NCBI GenBank assembly: GCA_022013205.1 | Contig: JAKLQT010000255.1 | Location: forward strand, 1-9,263 | Direction of reading: 5' to 3' | Length of the DNA stretch: 9,263 nucleotides | Origin: Candidatus Omnitrophota bacterium | GTDB lineage: Bacteria > Omnitrophota > Gorgyraeia > B26-G9 | Shown here: positions 1 to 5,961 of the stretch, in pieces | How the letters are laid out: each line of letters begins with the position of its first letter | Position numbering within the stretch: position 1 is the stretch's first letter | The notes under the pieces: model-generated | What the model saw: the letters and a program-made list of their open reading frames with translations, nothing else | Database searches by the model: none | What the model was told of the DNA's origin: nothing | Position numbers and translations under genes: made by a program

Positions 1-36
1 ATAAAAGTCATTGCCGAAGGCGATTTTTTTGAATAG
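1..36 (+). CDS. possible 3' end of an upstream gene (partial)
   Basis: Frame 1 is open from the window edge to TAG at 34-36 and reads IKVIAEGDFFE. The other two + frames meet a stop either at once (2-4) or at about 30. Eleven residues are too few to name a family. The call rests only on the open frame and on the 73-nt gap to the next gene, which would suit an upstream member of the same operon. It could be chance. Confidence 0.25.
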   Translation: MKVIAEGDFFE

Positions 37-109
37 AAGGTTGTTATCTAACGGGGTGAATCTGTGGTTACGTATTTGACAGAATCATGAGTAATGTGAT
101 GGAGATAAA

Positions 110-754
110 ATGACAGCTACTTTTTTGAATCAAATCAATGTAACTCCTCCTATAGAAAGAATATATAGCCGGCTTGGATACGCAAAAGGCAAAACAAATC
201 TTGAACCTCAAAGTAAAAAAAAAATTGATATGTATATTGAGCAGGCCCTGGAAAAGATTTCTTTGAAAGCCAGCATTTCGCGCTTGTCCCTGCTGAGCAC
301 GCAAAAGAACACGCTGAATCTTGTTGAGGGCATCAGTTTTCAAAGCAAAGACCTTTCAGAATTATTCTCAGGCGCCCAGGAAATATTATTCATGGGTGCT
401 ACGGCTGGAAGAAATATCGCGGAAACTATTTCTCTATATTCCAAAGGCAAAGATGTAACTGCGGCTGTTGTCTATGATGCTGTTGGCAGTGAAATGACTG
501 ATGCGGCTCTTGATTGGGTAACCAGATTTTTTAGCAATTCCCTGAGGCGGGAAAACAAGGGCCTTACAAAAAGGCGGTATTCGGCAGGTTACGGAGACTT
601 TGAATTAAAAAATCAAAAGACGATTTATGAGGTGCTTGAACTTGAAAAACTGGGGGTGTCTATAACAGAAGAATTCCTATTGATTCCCCAAAAGACAGTT
701 ACGGCCCTTGCCGGTATAAAAGCAATAGATGAAAAGGAAGACAAAGTTGAGTAA
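110..754 (+). CDS. free-standing cobalamin-dependent methionine synthase reactivation-domain protein
   Basis: This 214-aa protein resembles the C-terminal activation domain of MetH, which binds S-adenosylmethionine and helps re-methylate the cobalamin of MetH after it oxidises to cob(II)alamin. The clearest signature is RYSAGYGD at residues 156-163, matching the RxxxGY SAM-binding motif of the family (Arg156, Gly160, Tyr161). It is followed by the typical tail GVSITEEFLLIPQKTV at about 182-197. The N-terminal ~90 residues are helical in character and less diagnostic. No signal peptide or membrane segment is seen, so it should be cytosolic. The ATG at 110 follows GGAG at 101-104 with 5-nt spacing. 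Its stop overlaps the start of metH, whose product lacks this domain, so the two probably act together. Thermotoga is a known case of the same split arrangement. A run of ten A at 215-224 lies in the gene. Confidence 0.85.
   Translation: MTATFLNQINVTPPIERIYSRLGYAKGKTNLEPQSKKKIDMYIEQALEKISLKASISRLSLLSTQKNTLNLVEGISFQSKDLSELFSGAQEILFMGATAGRNIAETISLYSKGKDVTAAVVYDAVGSEMTDAALDWVTRFFSNSLRRENKGLTKRRYSAGYGDFELKNQKTIYEVLELEKLGVSITEEFLLIPQKTVTALAGIKAIDEKEDKVE
734..738 (+). promoter_or_regulatory. ribosome binding site favouring a TTG start for metH
   Basis: AAGGA at 734-738 lies 8 nt before TTG at 747. The in-frame ATG at 729 has no purine-rich site upstream. This supports translation from TTG 747, with an 8-nt overlap with the preceding gene, rather than from ATG 729 with a 26-nt overlap. 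An overlap of this kind suggests translational coupling. Confidence 0.5.
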
Positions 755-3194
755 ATTGACGAAAATAGATAAGCTTTTGAAAAAAAGAGTACTTATCCTT
801 GACGGGGCCATGGGCACGCAATTGCATAAACACGGCATGAAAACAGGAGTAAGTCCTGAAATCTGGGCATTAAAAAATCCAGAGGTGATTAAAAGAATCC
901 ATAGGGATTATTGCCTTGCAGGAGCAGATATAATTTATACCTGTACTTTCGGAGCAAACAGGATAAAGCTGCGTGAATATGGCATTCATAATGTAATCGA
1001 GGTAAACAAAAAACTGGCTAAACTGGCTAAATCCGCGGCTGGTGATAAATTAGTTGCCGGAGACATAGGCCCTACAGGAAAATTTGTCGCTCCTTTTGGC
1101 CCGCTTGATTTTGAGGAGGCAGTAGATATTTTTAAAGAGCAGGCCAGAGGTTTACTGCAAGGGGGAGTGGATTTATTTGTTGTTGAGACCATGATGGATA
1201 TTCAGGAGGCGCGGGCCGCGCTTATCGCGATCAGGGAGATGACAGATAAATTTGTGCTGGTGAGCTTGACTTATGAAAAAAACGAGAGGACCTTAAACGG
1301 CACCGGCCCCATAACCGCGTTGATTACCTTACAGAGCCTGGGTGCTAACGCGTTTGGCTGTAATTGCTCAAGCGGCCCTTTGCAGATGATTCAGCTGATC
1401 AAGATGATGAAGCCTTACGCGAAAATTCCTTTAATCGCGAAACCGAATGCCGGCATGCCGAAATTTTCAAAGGGCGTGACTACATTTGATATGTCCGCGG
1501 AAATTTTCGGCTCATTTGCTAAACAATTTATACGCGCGGGAGTAAATTTACTGGGCGGATGCTGCGGAACAACGCCTGAACATATCAGGAATTTAAAAAA
1601 AAATATCGCGAACTCAACAGGAATTTTGCCGCGGCGCTCTCACTTAAGCGCGCTTAGTTCTGCCAGAGAACACGTGATCTTAGAAGGCAAAAGAGATATT
1701 GTGAAAGTGGGTGAGTGTATTAATCCCACGGGAAAAAACCCTTTGCAGGAAGAATTAAAAAAAGGGAAAATGTCATTGGTGCGTTCGCTTGCCGCGCAGC
1801 AGCAGGCAGCAGGAGCTGTGATTTTGGATGTAAACGCGGGAGTTCCCGGTATTGACGAAAAAGATACTATAGAGAAGATGATAAATGTTTTGTCGCTTGG
1901 CACAAAACTGCCGCTAGTCATTGATTCAGCTGATATAGATGTCATGGAGAGAGCGCTGCGCCTTTATCCGGGCCGGGCGCTGATTAATTCCATATCTGAG
2001 GAGAAACATAAATTAAAGAAACTGCTTCCAGTGGCGGCTAAATACGGAGCAATGTGCATTGTGCTGCCTTTAAATGACCGCGAAGTCCCCAAAACTTTTA
2101 AAAGGCGCAGGGAAATCGTACTGCGGATATATAAGCAGGCAAAACGTTTTGGGTTGACAAAAAGCGATCTGGTTATTGACGGGCTGATAATGACGGTATC
2201 TTCGTATCCGCAGGCGGGCTTGCAAACACTAAAAACGATTCGCTGGGCAGCGCATACTTTTAAAGTGAATACAATATGCGGGCTTTCCAATATTTCTTTT
2301 GGTATGCCTCAAAGAGTATTAATCAATAGCACTTATTTATCTTTATTGAAAAAGGCAGGACTTTCCATGGTTATTAGTAACCCGATGCAGCAGCCGGCTA
2401 AATACAATAAGCCCGCGGAGAGAGTGCTTATGGGTAAGGATAAAAACGCGCATTCCTATATAAGTTACTATAATAAACTCGGTAATAAGAATAATAAGAG
2501 CGCGGGTACAATGAAAGAAAAAATCCTGACGCCAACAGAGAAGGTTTTTAATGCTGTGATCAAAGGAGACCGGGATGATATAAAAGAATATGTCCTGGAC
2601 GCGCTGGATTCAAAAGTAGGCCCGGATTTATTGGTGCATAAAGTTATGATACCAGCAATAAATAAAGTAGGGGCTATGTTTGAGGCAAAGGAATATTTTC
2701 TGCCTCAGCTTATCGCCAGTGCCGAGGCGATGAAGGCTGCATTTGTTTGTCTTAAACCCTACCTGAAGAAAAATAAAATCAGGCCGCATGGGAAAAATAT
2801 TATAATCCTGGCGACTGTAAAGGGGGATATCCACGATATCGGGAAAAATATAGTGTCTCTTTTACTCGCGAATCATGGATTTGAGGTTATTGATCTGGGT
2901 AAGGATGTCGGTACTAAGAGAATAATAAGCGAGATATGCAGGCAAAAAGCGCCGATTGTCGGCTTATCTGCTTTAATGACAACAACCATGGTGAACATGA
3001 AAGAAGTGATTGAAGCCGCTAAAGCAAAAAAGCTGAAATGTACTTTTATTATCGGAGGGGCGGTTATTACCAGCTCATTCGCGCGTTCTATCGGGGCTGA
3101 GTACGCTAGTGACGGCATGGCAGCGGTAAATCTGGTAAAAAGGCTAAGCCTGAAGACACAATGTCAACTTGGCAACCTGCAAGATGCGCTGTAA
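747..3194 (+). CDS. metH: B12-dependent methionine synthase without activation domain
   Basis: It transfers the methyl group of methyltetrahydrofolate to homocysteine through cobalamin. Numbering is from TTG 747 (815 aa); ATG 729 would add six residues. Residues ~12-295 form the homocysteine barrel: DGAMGT at 19-24 and zinc ligands Cys207 (in GCNCSSGP) and Cys272-Cys273 (in GGCCGTTPEH). Residues ~320-555 are the pterin-binding barrel, with GECINPTG, LDVNAG and a VIDS strand. Residues ~597-675 are the helical cobalamin cap. Residues ~683-800 are the Rossmann B12 domain with GDIHDIG at 693-699, in which His696 is the expected lower axial ligand. The ~330-residue SAM/activation domain of full-length MetH (about 1200 aa in E. 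coli) is absent and is supplied by the gene upstream. The last ~13 residues look like a non-conserved tail. All key residues are present, so I expect an active cytosolic enzyme. Confidence 0.95.
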   Translation: MSKLTKIDKLLKKRVLILDGAMGTQLHKHGMKTGVSPEIWALKNPEVIKRIHRDYCLAGADIIYTCTFGANRIKLREYGIHNVIEVNKKLAKLAKSAAGDKLVAGDIGPTGKFVAPFGPLDFEEAVDIFKEQARGLLQGGVDLFVVETMMDIQEARAALIAIREMTDKFVLVSLTYEKNERTLNGTGPITALITLQSLGANAFGCNCSSGPLQMIQLIKMMKPYAKIPLIAKPNAGMPKFSKGVTTFDMSAEIFGSFAKQFIRAGVNLLGGCCGTTPEHIRNLKKNIANSTGILPRRSHLSALSSAREHVILEGKRDIVKVGECINPTGKNPLQEELKKGKMSLVRSLAAQQQAAGAVILDVNAGVPGIDEKDTIEKMINVLSLGTKLPLVIDSADIDVMERALRLYPGRALINSISEEKHKLKKLLPVAAKYGAMCIVLPLNDREVPKTFKRRREIVLRIYKQAKRFGLTKSDLVIDGLIMTVSSYPQAGLQTLKTIRWAAHTFKVNTICGLSNISFGMPQRVLINSTYLSLLKKAGLSMVISNPMQQPAKYNKPAERVLMGKDKNAHSYISYYNKLGNKNNKSAGTMKEKILTPTEKVFNAVIKGDRDDIKEYVLDALDSKVGPDLLVHKVMIPAINKVGAMFEAKEYFLPQLIASAEAMKAAFVCLKPYLKKNKIRPHGKNIIILATVKGDIHDIGKNIVSLLLANHGFEVIDLGKDVGTKRIISEICRQKAPIVGLSALMTTTMVNMKEVIEAAKAKKLKCTFIIGGAVITSSFARSIGAEYASDGMAAVNLVKRLSLKTQCQLGNLQDAL

Positions 3195-3252
3195 TATACA
3201 TTCCTAAAAACGGATAGTGTCAAATAAAGCATTAAAGGATATGAAAGAATTA

Positions 3253-3281
3253 ACCACAGAGAACACAGAGTGCACAGAGGC
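3253..3281 (+). repeat. left inverted-repeat arm, three 9-nt CACAGAG units
   Basis: Three tandem 9-nt units share the core CACAGAG: CACAGAGAA (3255-3263), CACAGAGTG (3264-3272) and CACAGAGGC (3273-3281), preceded by AC. A related array lies in inverted orientation at 3820-3842 on the far side of the broken transposase gene. Similar 'accacagagaacacagag' strings recur as dispersed repeats in many environmental bacterial genomes (recollection, not searched). Confidence 0.75.
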
Positions 3282-3409
3282 AATAGTATTAATTGTTATC
3301 CATAAAAAATAATAGGTTAAAAGGATATGATTACACGAAAGACGGTTTATATTTCATAACAATATGTTCGAAAAATCATGAATGTATATTCGGGGAAATA
3401 ATATCCCAA

Positions 3410-3437
3410 CCTGTAGGGGCTGGGCTTGCCCCAGCCC
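3410..3437 (+). repeat. REP-like GTAG hairpin, copy 1
   Basis: A 28-nt unit: the head CCTGTAG (3410-3416), a perfect 8-bp stem GGGCTGGG / CCCAGCCC (3417-3424 with 3430-3437) and a 5-nt loop CTTGC. A 5' GTAG tetranucleotide at the foot of a hairpin is the hallmark of REP sequences recognised by RAYT proteins. It lies in frame in the RAYT gene and encodes PVGAGLAPA. Confidence 0.75.
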
Positions 3438-3572
3438 GAAACAATATAAAATCATCAATTATCGGTCAAATAATTGATGAACAATGGAATGATATTCCAA
3501 ACCAATATAATAATATCAAAATCATTGAACATATAATTATGCCCAACCATATTCACGGTATTATTAAATTAC

Positions 3573-3600
3573 GGGCGACCGCCAGGGCCGCCCCTACAGG
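3573..3600 (-). repeat. REP-like GTAG hairpin, copy 2, inverted
   Basis: Read on the - strand it has exactly the architecture of copy 1: CCTGTAG head (3600-3594), an 8-nt stem arm GGGCGGCC, a 5-nt loop CTGGC and the arm GGTCGCCC, with one mismatched pair in the stem. The head is identical to copy 1, while the stem sequence differs but still pairs. The two copies face each other across 135 nt, as in a BIME-type pair. In frame it encodes RATARAAPTG of the RAYT. Confidence 0.7.
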
Positions 3601-3819
3601 ATTGGGTAAAATTATTGGATCGTTTAAATCAAAATGTGTGAATGAATATTTACGATACATCAAAAATCATAACAGTTATCACAAAGTTTTTCATCTAATG
3701 GAGATATACACCAAATAATAACATGAATTACTTATTTAATTTATTCTCTTGTATTTGAATTTTAAATAAATCTTTTATCCTTATTTCTATTATTTTTATT
3801 ATTCCTGATTAATATTTTT

Positions 3820-3842
3820 CTCTGCGTCTCTGTGTCTTTGTG
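3820..3842 (-). repeat. right inverted-repeat arm
   Basis: Read on the - strand this is CACAAAGA, CACAGAGA, CGCAGAG: an array of 8-nt units with the same CACAGAG core as the left arm at 3253-3281, in inverted orientation. The match is a family resemblance, not an exact inverted repeat. Confidence 0.6.
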
Positions 3843-4006
3843 TGATTATTTGTTTTATTTTCTTCGGGAGATGAAATATAAGGGCCCAAAGGGTACCCAA
3901 AAACATAACGTATATTTGCCTGAATTTTTGAATGCGTTTAAAAATTTACCCATCATTTTGTCCGAATTTCACCTTAAACACGAAAGAACCGTTTTTAACC
4001 AAGGCG

Positions 4007-4035
4007 TTGCTATATTTGGAGATATTTGCTATACT
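4007..4035 (+). promoter_or_regulatory. sigma70-type extended -10 promoter for the panB operon
   Basis: TTGCTA at 4007-4012 (4 of 6 matches to TTGACA) is separated by exactly 17 nt from TATACT at 4030-4035 (5 of 6 to TATAAT). An extended -10 TG lies at 4027-4028. Transcription would start near A4042, giving a ~103-nt leader to panB whose first nucleotides enter the stem-loop at 4044. Predicted from sequence only. Confidence 0.6.
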
Positions 4036-4040
4036 AATTT

Positions 4041-4080
4041 GATACATCCTGTAACGAGAAAGCATTATGATGTCTTGATT
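4041..4080 (+). promoter_or_regulatory. leader stem-loop element of panB, copy 1
   Basis: ACATC at 4044-4048 pairs with GATGT at 4069-4073. A C/T mismatch, one T-A pair and one G-T wobble extend the stem, leaving the loop TAACGAGAAAGCA (4052-4064) plus one base. The 40 nt align without gaps, at 32 of 40 positions, to 4961-5000, 920 nt downstream. The 13-nt loop is identical in both. Its place at the predicted 5' end of the panB transcript suggests a leader function, but no known riboswitch class is recognised with confidence. The published 'pan' leader motif of pantothenate genes is one candidate to test. Confidence 0.5.
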
Positions 4081-4134
4081 ATATATATTAAAAATTTGAA
4101 CGCAGCGATATACTAATAGAAATCAATCGGTTAC

Positions 4135-4138
4135 GAGG
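4135..4138 (+). promoter_or_regulatory. panB ribosome binding site
   Basis: GAGG sits 6 nt before the ATG at 4145 and supports that start. It is the only purine-rich site in the last part of the leader. Confidence 0.6.
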
Positions 4139-4144
4139 ATTATT

Positions 4145-4960
4145 ATGGAGAGAAAAAAAATAACTATTCCTGATTTGTTGAAAATGAAGCAGGAAAACAA
4201 GAAAATTACCATGCTTACCGCATATGATTTTCCTATGGCGGTTGTTTTGGAAAAGGCGGCTATTGACATTATTCTTGTTGGTGATTCTCTGGGAAATGTT
4301 GTTCTGGGTTATGATTCTACTGTCCCTGTAACTATGGATGAAATGCTGCATCATACAAAAGCAGTTAACCGGGGAAGGAAAAAGTCACTTTTAATCGCGG
4401 ATATGCCTTTTATGTCTTTTAATGTAACAGCCAGAAAGACAATAGTCAACGCGGGAAGATTTATTAAAGAAGCCGGCGCGGACGCGGTAAAATTAGAAGG
4501 GGCAAATCCGGACATAATTTCTATTGTCAAATCTGTTGTCAGGGCCGGTATTCCTGTGATGGGGCATCTTGGCCTTACTCCCCAGACAGCAACAATACTT
4601 GGAGGCGATAAGGTTCAAGGCAGGGACGCAAAGGCCGCGGATAGTATTATGCGCCAGGCTATCGCATTGGAAAAGGCCGGTTGTTTTAGCATTGTCTTTG
4701 AATGTATCCCCGATTCTCTGTCTGAGGAGATAACAAAAAAACTTAAAATACCAACCATAGGCATTGGAGCAGGTAAGGGCTGTGACGGACAGGTTCTGGT
4801 TACGCATGATTTGCTTGGATTGTATGATAGATTTACTCCTAAATTTGTTAAAAAATATGCGGACCTTTCTAAACAGATAGCTGCGGCAATAGAAAATTTT
4901 AAAGAGGAAGTCACAGCGGGAAAATTTCCCGCGCAGGAGCATTGTTTTAAAGCAAAATAA
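4145..4960 (+). CDS. panB: 3-methyl-2-oxobutanoate hydroxymethyltransferase (ketopantoate hydroxymethyltransferase)
   Basis: It converts alpha-ketoisovalerate and 5,10-methylenetetrahydrofolate to ketopantoate, the first committed step of pantothenate (vitamin B5) and CoA synthesis, in the cytosol. The 271-aa length is normal for this (beta/alpha)8-barrel family. Visible family blocks are TAYDFP (25-30), VGDSLGNV with metal-binding Asp47, the VT block at 62-63, ADMPF with Asp86, KLEGA with Glu118, MGHLGLTPQ (139-147), FECIP with the catalytic-type Glu186, and IGIGAG plus DGQVLV further on. All expected metal and catalytic residues are present. The gene has its own predicted promoter and a leader stem-loop. 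A second copy of that stem-loop overlaps its TAA stop. The next gene encodes the following pathway enzyme. Confidence 0.97.
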   Translation: MERKKITIPDLLKMKQENKKITMLTAYDFPMAVVLEKAAIDIILVGDSLGNVVLGYDSTVPVTMDEMLHHTKAVNRGRKKSLLIADMPFMSFNVTARKTIVNAGRFIKEAGADAVKLEGANPDIISIVKSVVRAGIPVMGHLGLTPQTATILGGDKVQGRDAKAADSIMRQAIALEKAGCFSIVFECIPDSLSEEITKKLKIPTIGIGAGKGCDGQVLVTHDLLGLYDRFTPKFVKKYADLSKQIAAAIENFKEEVTAGKFPAQEHCFKAK

Positions 4961-5000
4961 AAGACATCCTATAACGAGAAAGCAGTAGGATGTCTTTTAT
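4957..5000 (+). terminator. stem-loop between panB and panE, copy 2 (terminator-like or regulatory)
   Basis: The arms ATAAAAGACATCCTA (4957-4971) and TAGGATGTCTTTTAT (4986-5000) form a perfect 15-bp stem with a 14-nt loop, TAACGAGAAAGCAG. The left arm has an A run and the right arm a T run, as in an intrinsic, possibly bidirectional terminator. However, it begins inside the panB stop codon region and ends one base before the panE Shine-Dalgarno, so complete termination here would leave panE without a visible promoter. Partial termination, RNA processing or conditional read-through is more likely. The loop is shared with the panB leader element. Confidence 0.6.
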
Positions 5001-5006
5001 AAGGAG
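5001..5006 (+). promoter_or_regulatory. ribosome binding site deciding the panE start
   Basis: AAGGAG is 3 nt from ATG 5010 and 6 nt from the adjacent ATG 5013. The longer spacing is better, so 5013 is preferred. The site directly follows the 15-bp stem, close enough for that structure to affect ribosome access. Confidence 0.6.
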
Positions 5007-5012
5007 AATATG

Positions 5013-5942
5013 ATGAAAGTTGTTATTGTCGGGCCAGGGGCAATGGGTTGTTTGTTTGCCGGGTATTTTGCTAAAAAAAATCAGCATGAAATATGGATCC
5101 TGGATAATAATGCCAGAAGAGCGAAAAAACTTAAAGAAAACGGGATTAAGATTGAAACGGAAAAAGGCAGTTTTTCAGTTAAAATTAATGCTACTGCTCG
5201 CGCGGCTGATATCAAGGCACCTGATCTTCTCATCATTAGCGTTAAATCTTATGACACGGAAGAGGCACTTAAGGCTATAGAACCGGTTCTTACTAAGGAC
5301 AGTAGAGTTTTAACCTTGCAGAACGGGTTGGGCAACATTGAAATGATGAGTGAAATAGTCGGCTCAGACCGGGTGCTGGGAGGCGTTACCTCGCATGGGG
5401 CGACATTGTTAGGCGAAGGATATACGCGGCATGCCGGGATTGGAGATACTGTAATCGGAAATATAAGCGGAAAACTCACGGTATCAATGCGTCCGGTGCG
5501 TGAATTATTTAACTTGTCCGGATTTGCCACGCGCCTTACTAAAGATGTTAACAGTGTTATTTGGAGTAAGCTGATTATTAATGCCGGTATTAACGCGATA
5601 AGCGCGCTTACTCGTCTGCGCAATGGCGCTTTAATAGAAAGCCAGGGGACAAGAGAAGTAGTGTCAATGGCTGTAACTGAAGCTGTGCGCCTGGCCAAGA
5701 GAAAAAGAATAAAACTTGTTTACGAAGATCCTATCGCGAAAGTAGAATCTGTCTGCCGCGCGACCGCGTCAAATCTTTCTTCCATGCTGCAGGATGTTCT
5801 AAAAAAAAGAAGGACAGAAATTGATTATATTAACGGAGCGATTGTCAGGCAGGCCAAAAGTCTTAGTATCCTGACGCCTACAAATGTGATTCTTACTGAT
5901 CTGGTTAAATCAATAGAATCCGCGTATTCTAAGCAGGTATGA
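5013..5942 (+). CDS. panE: 2-dehydropantoate 2-reductase (ketopantoate reductase)
   Basis: It reduces ketopantoate to pantoate with NADPH, the step after PanB. Numbering is from ATG 5013 (309 aa, normal for the family). The N-terminal Rossmann domain opens with GPGAMG at 7-12. SVKSYD at ~76-81 carries the conserved Lys78, and LQNGLGN (102-108) and THG-type loop SHGAT (127-131) follow. The C-terminal helical domain has WSKLIINAGINAIS with the expected catalytic Lys186 and Asn190, and KRRTEIDYINGAIV with Glu269, the substrate/acid residue. Nothing essential is missing. The enzyme is cytosolic. It follows panB by 52 nt, which hold the stem-loop and the ribosome site, and the next gene begins 19 nt after its stop. 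Members of this superfamily can act on other 2-keto acids, but the panB neighbour makes ketopantoate the natural substrate. Confidence 0.93.
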   Translation: MKVVIVGPGAMGCLFAGYFAKKNQHEIWILDNNARRAKKLKENGIKIETEKGSFSVKINATARAADIKAPDLLIISVKSYDTEEALKAIEPVLTKDSRVLTLQNGLGNIEMMSEIVGSDRVLGGVTSHGATLLGEGYTRHAGIGDTVIGNISGKLTVSMRPVRELFNLSGFATRLTKDVNSVIWSKLIINAGINAISALTRLRNGALIESQGTREVVSMAVTEAVRLAKRKRIKLVYEDPIAKVESVCRATASNLSSMLQDVLKKRRTEIDYINGAIVRQAKSLSILTPTNVILTDLVKSIESAYSKQV

Positions 5943-5961
5943 TTAGTTTAAGAGGAAGGTT

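Larger units (their letters stand above)
3293..3718 (+). pseudogene. truncated REP-associated tyrosine transposase (RAYT, IS200-like Y1 family)
   Basis: The 141-residue frame starts with TTG directly after an in-frame stop. It shows the family's opening block (RLKGYDYTKDGLYFITIC at residues 8-25, then CIFGEI), the HuH metal-binding motif His86-Ile87-His88 in IIMPNHIHGII, and the GSFKSK block at 109-114. In the family the HKVF-like segment near 130 is followed by a W-Q-R-x-Y-Y-E-H block carrying the catalytic tyrosine and a further ~40-60 residues. Here the frame runs into HLMEIYTK and stops, and no continuation appears in the other frames downstream. The nuclease tyrosine is therefore missing and the gene is probably inactive. 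Two segments, P40-A48 and R94-G103, are translated GTAG-hairpin repeats. No good ribosome site is seen. Confidence 0.8.
3253..3843 (+). mobile_element. RAYT-containing unit bounded by inverted CACAGAG repeats
   Basis: The 591-bp segment between metH and the panB promoter begins with a CACAGAG array and ends with its inverted counterpart. Between them are a broken REP-associated transposase gene and an AT-rich stretch (~3719-3815) with no recognisable gene. No clear target-site duplication is visible outside the arms. The interpretation as one inserted, now decayed unit is inference. The arms could instead be independent dispersed repeats that attracted or accompanied the RAYT. Confidence 0.5.
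3719..4144. other. 426-nt non-coding gap before panB
   Basis: From 3719 to about 3815 the DNA is very AT-rich and shows no gene or transposase remnant. Then come the right repeat arm (3820-3842), about 160 nt without a recognised feature, a promoter (4007-4035), a stem-loop repeat (4041-4080) and the panB ribosome site. A frame open from GTG 3832 to 4116 exists, but its start lies in the repeat arm and it runs through the promoter and stem-loop, so I do not call it a gene. Confidence 0.6.

Noticed and set aside
76..104. TTGACA at 76-81 as a -35 box for the first complete gene
   Set aside because: No acceptable -10 hexamer is found 16-18 nt downstream; the sequence there is ATGGAG-like and coincides with the ribosome site.
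215..224. Ten-A run (also A9 at 1595-1603 and A8 in panE) as programmed frameshift or phase-variation sites
   Set aside because: The frames read straight through with sensible protein on both sides, and such lysine-rich runs are common in this AT-rich DNA.
2826..2841. Repeated GATATC palindromes in metH as a regulatory site
   Set aside because: They are codons of the conserved GDIHDIG B12 motif, so protein constraint explains them.
3884..3898. Adjacent GGGCCC and GGTACC palindromes as an operator or hairpin
   Set aside because: Short restriction-site-like palindromes with no consistent longer stem and no context; likely chance.
3832..4116. A 94-codon open frame on the + strand before panB
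   Set aside because: Its GTG start lies in the inverted-repeat arm, the first internal ATG (3871) has no properly spaced ribosome site, it runs through the promoter and stem-loop of panB, and the translation matches no family I recognise.
4493..4942. Long minus-strand open frame opposite panB
   Set aside because: It is the antisense of a clearly conserved gene with no ribosome site or recognisable product. The same holds for the other minus-strand frames opposite metH, panE, the ATPase, the glycosyltransferase and the aminotransferase.
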